Shown here piece by piece: positions 1-8,222 of a stretch of 34,515 bases of DNA. Position 1 is the first letter of the stretch; each line of letters starts with the position of its first letter. Under the pieces are notes generated by a model. The model made no database searches, had not been told where the DNA came from, and saw nothing but the letters and a program-made list of their open reading frames with translations. The position numbers and the translations under genes are program-made. Location of the stretch: assembly GCA_030432255.1 (NCBI GenBank), contig JAUIHS010000035.1, positions 1 through 34,515 on the forward strand, read 5' to 3'. The DNA comes from Phycisphaerae bacterium. GTDB lineage: Bacteria > Planctomycetota > Phycisphaerae > Phycisphaerales > UBA1924.

Positions 1-2
1 AA

Positions 3-179
3 GTCCGTGGCCTCCATAGAATGGACACCATCGCCGAAGAGTCGGGGGGGCGCAACCCGTTCATGCGCCGAAAATTGAGAGCCGTCAGACACGACCTAGA
101 GCAGCGACGGTCACAGTTAGAATGGAAGGTCGATGAGTCATCAGCATCCTGTCCTCTTTCTTCCGGGGTTGGCGCATGA
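3..179 (+). CDS. C-terminal fragment of an unknown protein (5' end outside window)
   Basis: An open frame enters from the left edge and stops at TGA 177-179, giving 58 residues. The segment starting at the internal Met (MDTIAEESGG) is rich in Arg, Glu and Gln (RRKLRAVRHDLEQRR), as expected for a charged amphipathic helix at a protein C-terminus. No family is recognised. The other two forward frames close within the first 100 bases. It could equally be chance, because GC-rich DNA keeps frames open; the amino-acid make-up is the only argument for coding. Confidence 0.35.
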   Translation, partial: VRGLHRMDTIAEESGGRNPFMRRKLRAVRHDLEQRRSQLEWKVDESSASCPLSSGVGA

Positions 180-445
180 GGGTCGAATGATAATCCTATG
201 AAGAATACTGGCAGGAGGGACTGTCGGCAGTCCCACAGTATTGCAGCGAGCCGCTCAGGAAACAGCTGGGGCGGGATTTGTGATGGTGACACTGAACACG
301 TGGTTGCACTTCTCTATCCACGTCACGCAACCGGACCCGGGCGGGCAGACCCTAGAATATGCCTGGCACCAGCACACCCGGCACACGCAGGGGTTCGTTG
401 CGGCGACTGGGCCAGACACTCTCCAGATGGGGAAAGGCGCCGGTG

Positions 446-737
446 CCACCGCCATCCTGGCGGTGGTGAGAACAGCAACAGCACCTGCAACACATCACGT
501 CATCCAGCGCGGACACACACCCACAACTCAAGGCCGCCAACGGCGGCCATCCGCACAGCCTGGGGCGTCAGCCCCAGGATCACCGACCCGCGCAAGACCA
601 CGAAACGCCGCATCGCGGCGTCCCGGACAAGCGATCACATAACAACCCAGCGACCAGTCACCCAGCACCGGACCCGACGCGCAAAGCGCACCCTGTCTGA
701 AAGACAGGTCCAGCGCAGCCTGGGGTGAAACCCCAGG
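446..737. repeat. Cluster of six short perfect hairpins (composite REP-like region)
   Basis: Six perfect inverted repeats lie in 292 bp: 446-466 (9-bp stem), 532-548 (7 bp), 559-578 (8 bp), 605-621 (7 bp), 692-708 (7 bp) and 719-737 (8 bp). Loops are only 3-4 nt (TCC, AAC, GTCA, ATC, GAA, GAA). The stems differ in sequence, apart from the third and sixth, which share CCTGGGG/CCCCAGG. In both of those cases another hairpin precedes by exactly 10 nt, so 532-578 and 692-737 are two copies of a two-hairpin unit. Open frames over this stretch look like shadows. The region between the left-edge fragment and the gene ending at 823 otherwise holds no gene I can support. Confidence 0.75.
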
Positions 738-782
738 ACCACTCCGCGCAGTCCACAACCTGCCCAGCGGCGAGGCACCGGT

Positions 783-822
783 GATCGCCAATCCCAACAC
801 CCAACCCCCAACACCAAACCCC
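783..822 (-). repeat. G-rich low-complexity repeat directly after a stop codon
   Basis: Read on the minus strand, this begins immediately after the TAA of the dockerin protein gene. It consists of degenerate GGGGTT / GGGTGTT / GGGATT words. It resembles the tract at 10887-10946 and has several G-runs that could form a quadruplex. Confidence 0.5.
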
Positions 823-2409
823 TTAACAGCTTCCCCCCCACTCCTCCAGCACCACGTTCAGATCACCGAAGTCCACCACGCCGTCCCCCGTCACATCACC
901 ATTCGTACCCGGCGCGACGCTCTGGGACCAGAACTCCAGCACGATGTTCAGGTCGTCGAAGTTCACCATGTTGTCGCCGTTCGCATCACCCGGGCAGGCG
1001 CGCCCGATTGTGCCATCATCGTTGATGTTGTGCGCCAGGATGTTGTTGGCGTCCGAACGATCATCCTGCCATGCCAGGATCGAGTATCCCGATGCGCTGC
1101 GCATCATCGTCGGACGCGACTTGCCCGAACTCACCGTCGAGACCGTCGTCGTCCACGCTGCACCGCCCACATCGTCCACGCGCACGCTCTTCAGCAGATC
1201 CATGCCGAAGCCCGTCGACTCCATCCAGGAGATGACCGCTTCGCCGCCACCCAGCGCCAGGATGCGCACGAACTGATCCTGCACACCATCGACGGCCGTC
1301 AACGCCGTTCCCTCGCTCCCCCAGATCTGCCCACCCGAAGATGACAACCGCTGTGCGTACAACCCGGAGTCGCCCTGGTTGTTGTCCAGTTCCGACCACG
1401 CGACGAACGTCTCGTCAAAGCCACCGTCAAACGCAACCCACGGCGACACGCGCTCGCGCGCGACATTCGTCGAGACCAGGGCGCCGTTCGCACCGAAGAG
1501 CTTGCTCCCCGTCGAGTCCACACGCTGCGCACGCACCTGGAGGATCACATCCGCCGTGTCATACCACGCGAAGACCGCTCCGCCGCTGTCGTCGACCACG
1601 AACTCCGGGAAGTTGCCCAACTGGATCGAGCCCGTGTCAAAGACCGCAACGAAACTCCCGCTGTTCCACTGCGCAACGCCCGCCGCGCTGAACTTCTGCG
1701 TCCGCAGCTCCCGCGGCGAGAACAGGCCCGCATCCTCAACAAACGCGCCGATGACGGCGCCGCTGTCCGAAGCTGCAAGATCACTCACGCTCACATTGCC
1801 GGCGCCCGAGAGCACAACCGTGCTCGCCCACACCGTCGCACCCGTACTGTCCAGCCGCTCCATGTGCGACTCGGTATCGTTCGTCCAGGCGATCACGTAC
1901 TCGCCGTCCGTTGTCGCGGCGATCTTCGGCGCCGCAACAAACGCGACGCCATCACCGAACTGCACACCATTGCCACTCCCCCACTGCTGCGTGCCATCCG
2001 GCTGCACGCGCTGGGCGGTGATGCGCGTTCCACCGAAGCGATCGTCGCGGAAGACGAGCAATGCATGGTCCGTGCCGTCGGTGGTCAGGTCGTAGTCCTG
2101 CGTGGAACTGAAGCCGCGATCGGCGATGAGGATGCCGTTGTGCGCCCACATCTCGTTGCCGGAGGCATCGAGGCGTTGGAGGTAGACGTCGTATCCGCCG
2201 GCGCTGTTGTCGAACCAGGAGATGTAGCAGCCACCGTCGGTGGTGGGCGCGACCTTGGCCTGGGCCTGCTCACCGGTGCGATCGCCGACAGCGAGGGGCA
2301 TGGTGGGGTCGTCGGAGAAGTCGCCCAGTGTCGGCGCGGCGAGAGCCGCGATGGATGCGCAAAGGACCCAGCCGCTGAGGCTGGCGTGGGAGGTCGGGTG
2401 AATCTGCAT
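823..2409 (-). CDS. Secreted dockerin-type (GC-type) protein of unknown function
   Basis: A 528-residue secreted protein. I start it at the Met followed by QIHPTSHASLSG, because this gives a signal peptide with a hydrophobic core (about residues 12-27, ending ALA-APT); the open frame upstream of it is Arg-rich and unlike the protein. The body (about 30-470) has repeated segments such as VYLQRLDASGNEMW, RITAQRVQPDGTQQW and LRTQKFSAAGVAQW, separated by AWYD/AWTND-type strands, which suggests a beta-propeller or beta-repeat fold. Residues 472-528 form a double calcium-loop module (GDANGDNMVNFDDLN and GDVTGDGVVDFGDLN) with a final Cys, the pattern of the GC-type dockerin anchor known from Phycisphaerales. 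Ligand and partner are unknown. It is a single gene, with no co-directional neighbour close by. Confidence 0.85.
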   Translation of the reverse strand: MQIHPTSHASLSGWVLCASIAALAAPTLGDFSDDPTMPLAVGDRTGEQAQAKVAPTTDGGCYISWFDNSAGGYDVYLQRLDASGNEMWAHNGILIADRGFSSTQDYDLTTDGTDHALLVFRDDRFGGTRITAQRVQPDGTQQWGSGNGVQFGDGVAFVAAPKIAATTDGEYVIAWTNDTESHMERLDSTGATVWASTVVLSGAGNVSVSDLAASDSGAVIGAFVEDAGLFSPRELRTQKFSAAGVAQWNSGSFVAVFDTGSIQLGNFPEFVVDDSGGAVFAWYDTADVILQVRAQRVDSTGSKLFGANGALVSTNVARERVSPWVAFDGGFDETFVAWSELDNNQGDSGLYAQRLSSSGGQIWGSEGTALTAVDGVQDQFVRILALGGGEAVISWMESTGFGMDLLKSVRVDDVGGAAWTTTVSTVSSGKSRPTMMRSASGYSILAWQDDRSDANNILAHNINDDGTIGRACPGDANGDNMVNFDDLNIVLEFWSQSVAPGTNGDVTGDGVVDFGDLNVVLEEWGGSC

Positions 2410-2551
2410 GCTGGGGGACTCCGGACGAGGTGGCTGTAAGCCGCAGCGACATCGCGGCGACTCCATCACTATGAAGCGCTGGGGGCCGCGTTGACCCGCA
2501 GAATCCGAAAGAATGGTGCAAATTGTCAATAATGACAGTACAGCACGAACA

Positions 2552-3472
2552 TTACCCGATCTCCTGCGGCCCATCGATCGGCAGGGTGACCACGAAGCAG
2601 GTGCCCTCACCCGGCCTACTTTGTACGGTCAATGTTCCGCCCGCTTGGGAGATGAGTTGGCGGCAGATCGGGAGTCCGAGGCCTGTGCCCTGGGATTTGT
2701 CGCTCCGCTGCGTGACGAAGGGCTCAAAGATCCGCTCAAGCATCGTGGCGGGGATCCCGCACCCATCGTCGGAGATCGAGAGACGGACGACCGGATCGCC
2801 GGCCTTCGGCCGCGCGACCTGCGGCGAGTGGTCAGGCAGAGGGTCATCTGATGCATCGAGCAACCCGGCCTTCGGCAGCATCACTTCATCCCCCCGCTGC
2901 TTCATGCACGTATTGTCCGTGGTGTTCCACGTGGAACAGGTCGCGTGGATCCGGATCGTGCCGGATCCCGGCCGAATGGCCTGCCGCGCGTTCAGGACCA
3001 GGTTGAGCACGACCTGCTGAAGCGAGATGCCGGGCATGGCGACCTGCAGCGTCTCAGGGATATCGAGTTCGACGGCAATACCATCCTTACCCGGGTCCCG
3101 GACCACGCAGGCCAGCGCCTCACGGACGGCCTCGAGGACACAGGCGTGGGAATGGGCGTCCTCGCCGCGAACGAACCCGAGCACCGAACTGGCGATCTGG
3201 GCCGCCTTCTCCGTCCCGTCGATGGCCTTCCCGAGGGCCCGTTCGACCAACTCATGGTCAGTGGGGGCGTTCAGGGCCAGTTGGGCGTAGCTCAGGATCG
3301 GGGTCAGAATGTTGTTGAACTCGTGGACAATGATCGCGGTCATGGTGCCCAGAGTGACCATGCGGTGGGCGCTTTCGAGTTCGCCCTCCAGTTCCTGGAC
3401 GCGGCTCGAGAGGCGGTCAATCCGCGTCAGGAGTCGCTCCCCATCGTACTGACTGAGGTTCTCTGTCCCCAT
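2552..3472 (-). CDS. Orphan sensor histidine kinase, no transmembrane segment
   Basis: A 306-residue soluble kinase. Residues 14-38 form a short coiled coil (RIDRLSSRVQELEGELESA). They lead into a HisKA-type dimerisation box, LGTMTAIIVHEFNNILTPI, with the phosphate-accepting His at position 50. The ATPase domain shows the N box (VVLNLVLNARQAI, Asn161), G1 (DDGCGIP, 235-241), F box (IFEPF) and G2 (GTGLGL, 262-267). Between the N box and G1 lies an insert of about 50 residues (179-227), within which the DNA carries a perfect parS-like palindrome. There is no PAS or membrane domain and no response regulator next to it. I chose the Met at 3472; an upstream in-frame Met at 3562 is possible, but the added residues lack family resemblance. 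The family phosphorylates itself and then an aspartate on a regulator; the partner here is unknown. Confidence 0.85.
   Translation of the reverse strand: MGTENLSQYDGERLLTRIDRLSSRVQELEGELESAHRMVTLGTMTAIIVHEFNNILTPILSYAQLALNAPTDHELVERALGKAIDGTEKAAQIASSVLGFVRGEDAHSHACVLEAVREALACVVRDPGKDGIAVELDIPETLQVAMPGISLQQVVLNLVLNARQAIRPGSGTIRIHATCSTWNTTDNTCMKQRGDEVMLPKAGLLDASDDPLPDHSPQVARPKAGDPVVRLSISDDGCGIPATMLERIFEPFVTQRSDKSQGTGLGLPICRQLISQAGGTLTVQSRPGEGTCFVVTLPIDGPQEIG
2923..2938. other. parS: parS-like palindrome 1 (inside the histidine kinase gene)
   Basis: The sequence TGTTCCACGTGGAACA is a perfect 16-bp palindrome that matches the bacterial chromosomal parS pattern (consensus TGTTTCACGTGAAACA) at all but a symmetric pair of positions. 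It lies about 1 kb from parB. ParB spreading from such sites organises the origin region. Confidence 0.8.
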
Positions 3473-3778
3473 CCGATCCCGTCCCTCTGATTCCAGGCAC
3501 CAAGGCGTCTCCCGCTGAGTTGAGACGACAGTGCTGCCGATCACGGCTTCCATGGGATCCATCGGCGGTCAGGGCAACCTGAAACAGCCCTCATCTTTGC
3601 CAAGACACCCCATGACTGTCCCAAGGGGTGCAAACCATTCATCCGCACGCGGAGGTCAGTCCGATCACACCGGGCGGGCGTCGGTGGCGTCGGTTCGAGA
3701 CGAGCAGGGGGGGTCTTACCGGTCCGGGCTGCGAAGCCCAATATCCACGAACTGTCACGGCGTGACATCAATGACCGG

Positions 3779-3794
3779 TGTTCCACGTGGAACA
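3779..3794. other. parS: parS-like palindrome 2
   Basis: An identical perfect TGTTCCACGTGGAACA palindrome, 46 bp from the next copy and about 130 bp upstream of the parB start codon. Confidence 0.85.
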
Positions 3795-3824
3795 GTTGCG
3801 GGCCAGAGGGTCCGATTCGCCATG

Positions 3825-3840
3825 TGTTCCACGTGGAACA
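3825..3840. other. parS: parS-like palindrome 3
   Basis: The third identical perfect 16-bp palindrome, 83 bp before the parB start. Translating through it gives a false N-terminal extension of ParB beginning MFHVEH, a common mis-annotation at parS sites. Confidence 0.85.
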
Positions 3841-3922
3841 CCCTGATCCCCCTACCATTCGCCTCGCCGCGGCGGTACACTTCAAGTCCCAAAACCCAGG
3901 CTCTACGCAAGGAGGCGTTGTG

Positions 3923-4894
3923 ATGGCAAAGAAGACCAAGCCCAGACTCGGCCGAGGCCTCAGCGGACTCATCGGCGACCCCGTCAAGGTCGAGACCACC
4001 GCACCAACCACGACAGCCATGGCCGAACCCGACCATAATCCAATAACCAATGGTCATTCAGAAGCAGCGGCGTCCGAATCAGATGGCCGCTTCAAGATGA
4101 TCGAGGTCAAGGCTATTCACCCGAACAAATTCCAGCCTCGCCGCAAGATCGAGGAGGAGTCGCTTGATGCGCTCGCGGCTTCGATCCGGCAGTCCGGTGT
4201 CATGCAGCCCATCGCGGTTCGACCGGGCACCGGCACCGACTGGGAACTCATCGCCGGCGAGCGCCGCTGGCGGGCCGCGACGAAGGCGGGGCTCTCGGAG
4301 GTCCCGGCATTGATCGTCGACATCGATGATCAGGAGGCGGCGGAGTGGGCGATTGTCGAGAACGTGCAGCGCGAGGACCTCAACCCCGTCGATCGCGCCC
4401 TCGCCTATCGGCGCCTCGTCGATGAGTTCGACATGACCCACGGTCAGATCGCGGAGCGTGCCGGCATCGATCGCTCGACCGTCGCGAACCTCATCCGCAT
4501 CGTCGACCTCGAACCACCACTCCTTGAACTGGTCGCCTCTGGCGCACTGCAGGTCGGACACGCCAAGGTGCTCCTCAGTCTTCCGCCGGGACAGAATCGC
4601 GTCACACTCGGAACCACCGCCGCCGCGACGAACATGACCGTGCGCCAGATGGTCGATGAGATCGAGGAGATGGTGCGTCCGAAGAAGGCGGTTTCGGCGG
4701 CTGCGAACAGCATGACCGAGGTGAAGCCGCGGCAGTACGCGGCTCTCGAGCGTCAACTCGGCGACCACCTCGGTACGAAGGTGCGCATTCAGCACAAGGG
4801 CAAGACGGGTCGCGGCAAGGTCACGATCGAGTATTTCGATCTGGAGCATTTTGATGCGTTGATGAGCGCCTTCGGGTTTCAGTACGAATCCTGA
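3923..4894 (+). CDS. parB: Chromosome partitioning protein ParB
   Basis: A 323-residue ParB/Spo0J/Noc protein. It binds parS, loads as a CTP-dependent clamp and works with ParA to segregate replicated origins. The N-terminus KPRLGRGLSGLIG is the usual ParA-interacting segment. The ParB/Srx nucleotide domain spans about 58-155, with GERRWRAA at 112-119 and ENVQREDLNP at 146-155. An HTH follows (MTHGQIAERAGIDRSTVANLIR), and a C-terminal dimerisation domain ends in FGFQYES. The start is fixed by AAGGAGG at 3909-3915, 7 nt before ATG; the longer frame from 3824 runs through a parS site and is rejected. Residues 20-55 are a low-complexity linker. No parA lies on either side, which is unusual since parA normally precedes parB. 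The ankyrin gene follows after 28 bp, probably in the same transcript. Confidence 0.95.
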   Translation: MAKKTKPRLGRGLSGLIGDPVKVETTAPTTTAMAEPDHNPITNGHSEAAASESDGRFKMIEVKAIHPNKFQPRRKIEEESLDALAASIRQSGVMQPIAVRPGTGTDWELIAGERRWRAATKAGLSEVPALIVDIDDQEAAEWAIVENVQREDLNPVDRALAYRRLVDEFDMTHGQIAERAGIDRSTVANLIRIVDLEPPLLELVASGALQVGHAKVLLSLPPGQNRVTLGTTAAATNMTVRQMVDEIEEMVRPKKAVSAAANSMTEVKPRQYAALERQLGDHLGTKVRIQHKGKTGRGKVTIEYFDLEHFDALMSAFGFQYES

Positions 4895-4922
4895 TGCGTC
4901 ACGAAGGGCGGAGGAGGCACGC

Positions 4923-6179
4923 ATGGAACCGGTGGATGCTTTCCTTCGCGCGGCGGTCTGGCATGGCGGGCTTGATGAAGCCGCGGCGATCCTGCTGAAG
5001 CATCCGACGCTTCCGGATGAGAGTCTGCATGTTGCGGCGGTGCTTGGTGATGTCACCCGCGTGACGCACTTCGTTGCATCGGATCCATCGGTGGTGCATG
5101 CGAAGGCGGGCCCGTGGCATGCGATGCCGCTCGTCATGCTGTGCCTGTCTCGTTACCTGCGGCTGGATGCGGCGCGTTCGGATGCATTTCTTGAGACGGC
5201 GCGCGTGTTGCTTGATGCAGGTGCGGATCCGAATGGCGGCTTCATGACGGAAGGGCAGTTCCCGGAGTATGAAACGCCGTTGTATGGGGCGGCGGGCGTG
5301 GCGCACCACGAGGGGATGACGCGGTTGCTGCTGGAGCGCGGCGCGAATCCCAATGACGAGGAAGTCGCGTACCACGCACCGGAGGGGTATGAGCTCGGTG
5401 CACTCAAGGCTGTCGTCGAGACGGGCGTGATCACGGAGGCGCATCTTGGAACGATGCTGCTGCGCAAGTGCGACTGGCATGATGGCCCGGGTGTGCGCTA
5501 CCTGCTCGGCAAGGGCGCCGATCCGAACTTTCTGAGTCGATGGAAGCGCACGCCGATGCTGCATTCAATCCTTCGTGACAACGGACGTCATATCGTGCAG
5601 CAGTTGCTGGACGCGGGTGGCGATCCGACGGTCGCGGTTGATGGAAACAGTGGGGGGGTGCTCGCCGCGTGGCGCGGGCGCGGCGACCTGCTGAAGATGT
5701 TCGACGACGCGGGTATCACGTTCGAGTTGCACGGTGCCGATGCGCTGGTCGCGGCGTGCGCACGAGGTGACGAAACACAGGCCAAATCGCTTGCGGGCGC
5801 GGATCCGGATGCGGTCGGGACCGTCATTGCGGCGGGCGGAAACGTGCTCGCGCCCTTTGCCGGTGTCGGCAACGCGGCGGGGGTCGGTCTGCTGCTGGAC
5901 CTGGGTGTGCCGGTGGATGCGATGTACGAGGGTGACGGCTACTTTGACATTGCGCCGGATAGCACGGCGCTGCATGTCGCTTGCTGGCGTGCAGCGCACG
6001 CCGTGGTGCGCCTCCTGATCGATCGTGGCGCGGATGTGCATCGGCGTGACGGTCAAGGCCGCACGGCAATCGGCCTGGCGGTGAAAGCGTGCACGGATTC
6101 GTTCTGGATGGAGATGGCGGCGCCGGATTCGGTGCAGGCGCTGCTGGATGCGGGGGCGTTGGGGGGCGGCAAGGGGTAA
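4923..6179 (+). CDS. Ankyrin-repeat protein, probably cytoplasmic
   Basis: 418 residues with no signal peptide. GGAGGAGG lies 6 nt upstream of the ATG. Several ankyrin-type units can be seen (ARVLLDAGADPNGG, TRLLLERGANPNDE, VRYLLGKGADPNFL, QQLLDAGGDPTVA, LLLDLGVPVDAM, VRLLIDRGADVHRRDGQGRTAIGLA). They are spaced about 33-70 residues apart, with irregular linkers. Ankyrin repeats bind other proteins; the partner is not evident. It follows parB by 28 bp and is likely co-transcribed. The last residues (ALGGGKG) are encoded by a G-rich tract that continues past the stop into a low-complexity repeat, so the original C-terminus may have been slightly altered. Confidence 0.85.
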   Translation: MEPVDAFLRAAVWHGGLDEAAAILLKHPTLPDESLHVAAVLGDVTRVTHFVASDPSVVHAKAGPWHAMPLVMLCLSRYLRLDAARSDAFLETARVLLDAGADPNGGFMTEGQFPEYETPLYGAAGVAHHEGMTRLLLERGANPNDEEVAYHAPEGYELGALKAVVETGVITEAHLGTMLLRKCDWHDGPGVRYLLGKGADPNFLSRWKRTPMLHSILRDNGRHIVQQLLDAGGDPTVAVDGNSGGVLAAWRGRGDLLKMFDDAGITFELHGADALVAACARGDETQAKSLAGADPDAVGTVIAAGGNVLAPFAGVGNAAGVGLLLDLGVPVDAMYEGDGYFDIAPDSTALHVACWRAAHAVVRLLIDRGADVHRRDGQGRTAIGLAVKACTDSFWMEMAAPDSVQALLDAGALGGGKG

Positions 6180-6260
6180 GGGATCAGGATTGCCGTGTGG
6201 GCGCGCATGTCCGGTGGAATCGCGCGTTTCACTCATCCCTGCCCCCTCGTCACTGGTCCC
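6180..6260. repeat. Low-complexity intergenic tract between convergent genes
   Basis: After the ankyrin stop come GGGATCAGG, then CCCCCTCGTCACTGGTCCCT near 6240-6260. The GTCACTGGTCCCT words resemble CCTGGTCACTGATCCCT at 10964-10981, so this is probably another member of the degenerate repeat family seen in several gaps of the backbone. No clear terminator is visible. Confidence 0.4.
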
Positions 6261-7310
6261 TCACTGCAAACAATTCTGATTCCAGTTCGACAGCACGGCA
6301 TTCAGGTCGTCGAAGTCGACGAATCCATTGCCGGTGACATCACCATCGGGGCCGACGGTGTTCCAGTTGGCGAGGACGGCGTTGAGGTCTTCGAAGTCGA
6401 CGATGTAGTCGAAGTTGGCGTCACCTTCGCAGTTGATGCCGGCGATCATGAGGCGGCCGGGGCCGGTGATGGTATTGGTGTAGACCTGTTCGTCGGTGTA
6501 CGAAGCCCAACTCGAAACGACGAAGTGGTAGGTGTCACCCTCGAAGAGCATGACTTCGATGAGCGAGGTGCCGTTCGGTGTGCCGTTCGGCGCGTTGCCG
6601 TTGCCGAGACCGTAGTCGAGGAGGTCGGCCAGCGGGCTGTCGTCGTCAAAGTTGCCGTCGTAGATGAAGTTGAACGCTGAGTTGGTGTTGACGACGCTGA
6701 GGAAGGTGTACACGCCGGACTCGGTGACCTGGAACTCGATGGCGTCGTAGATCGTCGGCCCGAGACCGGAGACACCCTCGATGAAGTAGGGGCGGTCCCA
6801 CATGGGCCCGGCGGTCACGTCCGCGGTGTACTCGAGTGTCTGGTCGGGGGCGTCGGTGGTGAGGTGCAACTGGACGTTGTTGAGCCCCATGATCCACGGG
6901 TCGCCGGGTGAGATCTGGGTGTTGATGAACTCCCAGTTGAACGTACCGTTCCCGTTGACGCCCGCGAAACCATCGGTGCCATCCTGGAGCGGGTAGTCCG
7001 CGATCGTCACATCGCCGCCGATGGGGTTCCAGTACAACTGGCTGGTGCCGTCCGGCGCCGTGACGTCGATGGCAAGATCAAGTGACCACGGATACACGCC
7101 GCCGCCCGTGTCCGCGACCACCGCGGTCCAGTCCGCCGTGAAGCCGATGCCGTGCACGGGTTCGGTGGTCGTGAAGGGGACGTTGAAGCTGATCGACGTG
7201 TCAGCGACCTCGAAGTCAGCAATGGAGACGGTCTCGACGAGGCGCTGGGCCGCGAGGCCGGGGGTGGCGGCGGTGGCGAGCGCGGCGAGGCTGAGCAGGG
7301 CACGTGACAT
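6261..7310 (-). CDS. Secreted dockerin-type protein with pre-peptidase-like C-terminal beta region
   Basis: 349 residues. A signal peptide (MSRALLSLAALATAATPGLAA) is followed by a beta-rich body. Residues about 70-170 (AIDVTAPDGTSQLYWNPIG...GTFNWEFINTQ) and 180-270 (VTESGVYTFLSVVNTNSAFNFIYDGNF... EGDTYHFVVSSWAS) look like extracellular jelly-roll or PPC-type sandwiches. Residues about 293-349 are the double calcium-loop GC-type dockerin (GDANFDYIVDFEDLN, GDVTGNGFVDFDDLN) ending NQNCLQ. GGAAGG precedes the ATG. The function is unknown; it is probably exported and surface-associated. The PEP-CTERM-like gene lies upstream in the same direction with a gap of about 100 bp and may be expressed with it. 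Confidence 0.85.
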   Translation of the reverse strand: MSRALLSLAALATAATPGLAAQRLVETVSIADFEVADTSISFNVPFTTTEPVHGIGFTADWTAVVADTGGGVYPWSLDLAIDVTAPDGTSQLYWNPIGGDVTIADYPLQDGTDGFAGVNGNGTFNWEFINTQISPGDPWIMGLNNVQLHLTTDAPDQTLEYTADVTAGPMWDRPYFIEGVSGLGPTIYDAIEFQVTESGVYTFLSVVNTNSAFNFIYDGNFDDDSPLADLLDYGLGNGNAPNGTPNGTSLIEVMLFEGDTYHFVVSSWASYTDEQVYTNTITGPGRLMIAGINCEGDANFDYIVDFEDLNAVLANWNTVGPDGDVTGNGFVDFDDLNAVLSNWNQNCLQ

Positions 7311-7406
7311 GGCGGGGTCCTTCCGGGGGGTGGTTTGAACGGAACCGAACTTGAAGGCCCGCGCGGACCGGCAGGTCGGCGCGGGTGGGGTGGTTGGGGA
7401 ACTGGA

Positions 7407-8222
7407 TCAGTGGCGGCGGCGGCGGGTCAGGACGCCCGCGGCGAGCGCGAGTGCGACTCCGGTACCGGGCGCGGGGACCCAGAGGGCGTTGAGGTCGGCG
7501 GTGCCGGGGCTGGCCGCGTCGTAGGAGAAGTAGAGTGACGAGGCGTCGTTCGCTGGATTGTAGGAGAAGACATCACCATCGGCGTAGAGGACGCCCCCGA
7601 CCACTTCGTCGGCGCCGGCGGAGATGAGATAGGTCCCGTCGGCGAGGGCGTGCACGGCATCGATGTCCCCGTCGCCGTCATCGAAGATGTCGGCTTCGGC
7701 GACGAGCAATGACGCGACGTCGAGGTTGGGATCATATCGGACGAGATCGCCATCGGTGAACCCGAAGCCGTTGATGGCCTGATCGAAAGAGGTGGAGAGC
7801 GCGTAAGCGCCATCGGGAAGAACCGAGATGGCGTAGATGTCGGGGTTGCTGCCTCCGGCATCGAAAGTGGATTCCTGGATGCCGGCGAAGGTGGCGGTAT
7901 CGGTATTGGGGTTGTACTCAACAAGGTCTCCGTCATTGAACGTGAGGCCACCAAGTGTGCGGCCGTTGAAGAGGACGGAGAGGAGGATGTTGCCGTTGGC
8001 AAGGCGGTGGTAGGCGGTGATGTCGACGCTGGTGTTGAAGAGATCTTCATTGAAGACAATGGACGCGGTATCGGAGCCGGTGTTGTAGCTGACGATGTCG
8101 CCGTCGCGGAAGGTGACGCCGCCGATCATGTTGTCGAGGTTGGCGTCGACGGAGAATTCGATCTGGGCGGAGGCGGCGGTGGCGATTGCGAGCGCAGCGA
8201 CAGCGGTGGACGTGAACTTCAT
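7407..8222 (-). CDS. Exported repeat protein with PEP-CTERM-like C-terminal signal
   Basis: 271 residues. A signal peptide (MKFTSTAVAALAIATAASA) leads into at least four copies of a repeat of 50-65 residues: GGVTFRDGDIVSYNTGSDTA, GGLTFNDGDLVEYNPNTDTA, NGFGFTDGDLVRYDPNLDVA and GGVLYADGDVFSYNPANDAS. Each contains the core F.DGD.V.YN, and the second half of each unit reads like ALADGTYLIS/RLANGNILLS, which suggests a beta-propeller. The C-terminus VPAPGTGVALALAAG followed by RRRRH is the tripartite sorting signal (PxPG, hydrophobic helix, Arg cluster) of PEP-CTERM-like anchors, which are cleaved by an exosortase-type enzyme. The ligand is unknown. The repeats are diverged, so their origin is old. 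Confidence 0.85.
   Translation of the reverse strand: MKFTSTAVAALAIATAASAQIEFSVDANLDNMIGGVTFRDGDIVSYNTGSDTASIVFNEDLFNTSVDITAYHRLANGNILLSVLFNGRTLGGLTFNDGDLVEYNPNTDTATFAGIQESTFDAGGSNPDIYAISVLPDGAYALSTSFDQAINGFGFTDGDLVRYDPNLDVASLLVAEADIFDDGDGDIDAVHALADGTYLISAGADEVVGGVLYADGDVFSYNPANDASSLYFSYDAASPGTADLNALWVPAPGTGVALALAAGVLTRRRRH

Larger units (their letters stand above)
3473..3922. other. Non-coding stretch between histidine kinase and parB
   Basis: The two genes diverge here. Open frames on both strands are Arg/Pro/Ser-rich and not gene-like. The stretch contains two parS-like palindromes (3779-3794 and 3825-3840) and the parB ribosome binding site AAGGAGG at 3909-3915. I see no convincing sigma-70 promoter. 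The parB promoter probably lies in the 80 bp after the last parS site, so ParB may also influence its own expression. Confidence 0.5.

Noticed and set aside
198..841. Overlapping open frames on both strands of 60-176 codons
   Set aside because: They are Arg/Thr/Pro/His-rich, overlap each other and the hairpin cluster, and have no ribosome binding sites or recognisable domains.
3824..3922. 33-residue N-terminal extension of ParB beginning MFHVEH
   Set aside because: It is the translation of a parS palindrome and spacer; AAGGAGG sits right before the internal ATG at 3923.
4079..5137. 352-codon antisense frame over parB
   Set aside because: It is the shadow of a well-supported gene on the other strand; composition is His/Arg/Leu-rich without motifs. 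The same applies to other long antisense frames such as 27562-28620 and 30116-31117.
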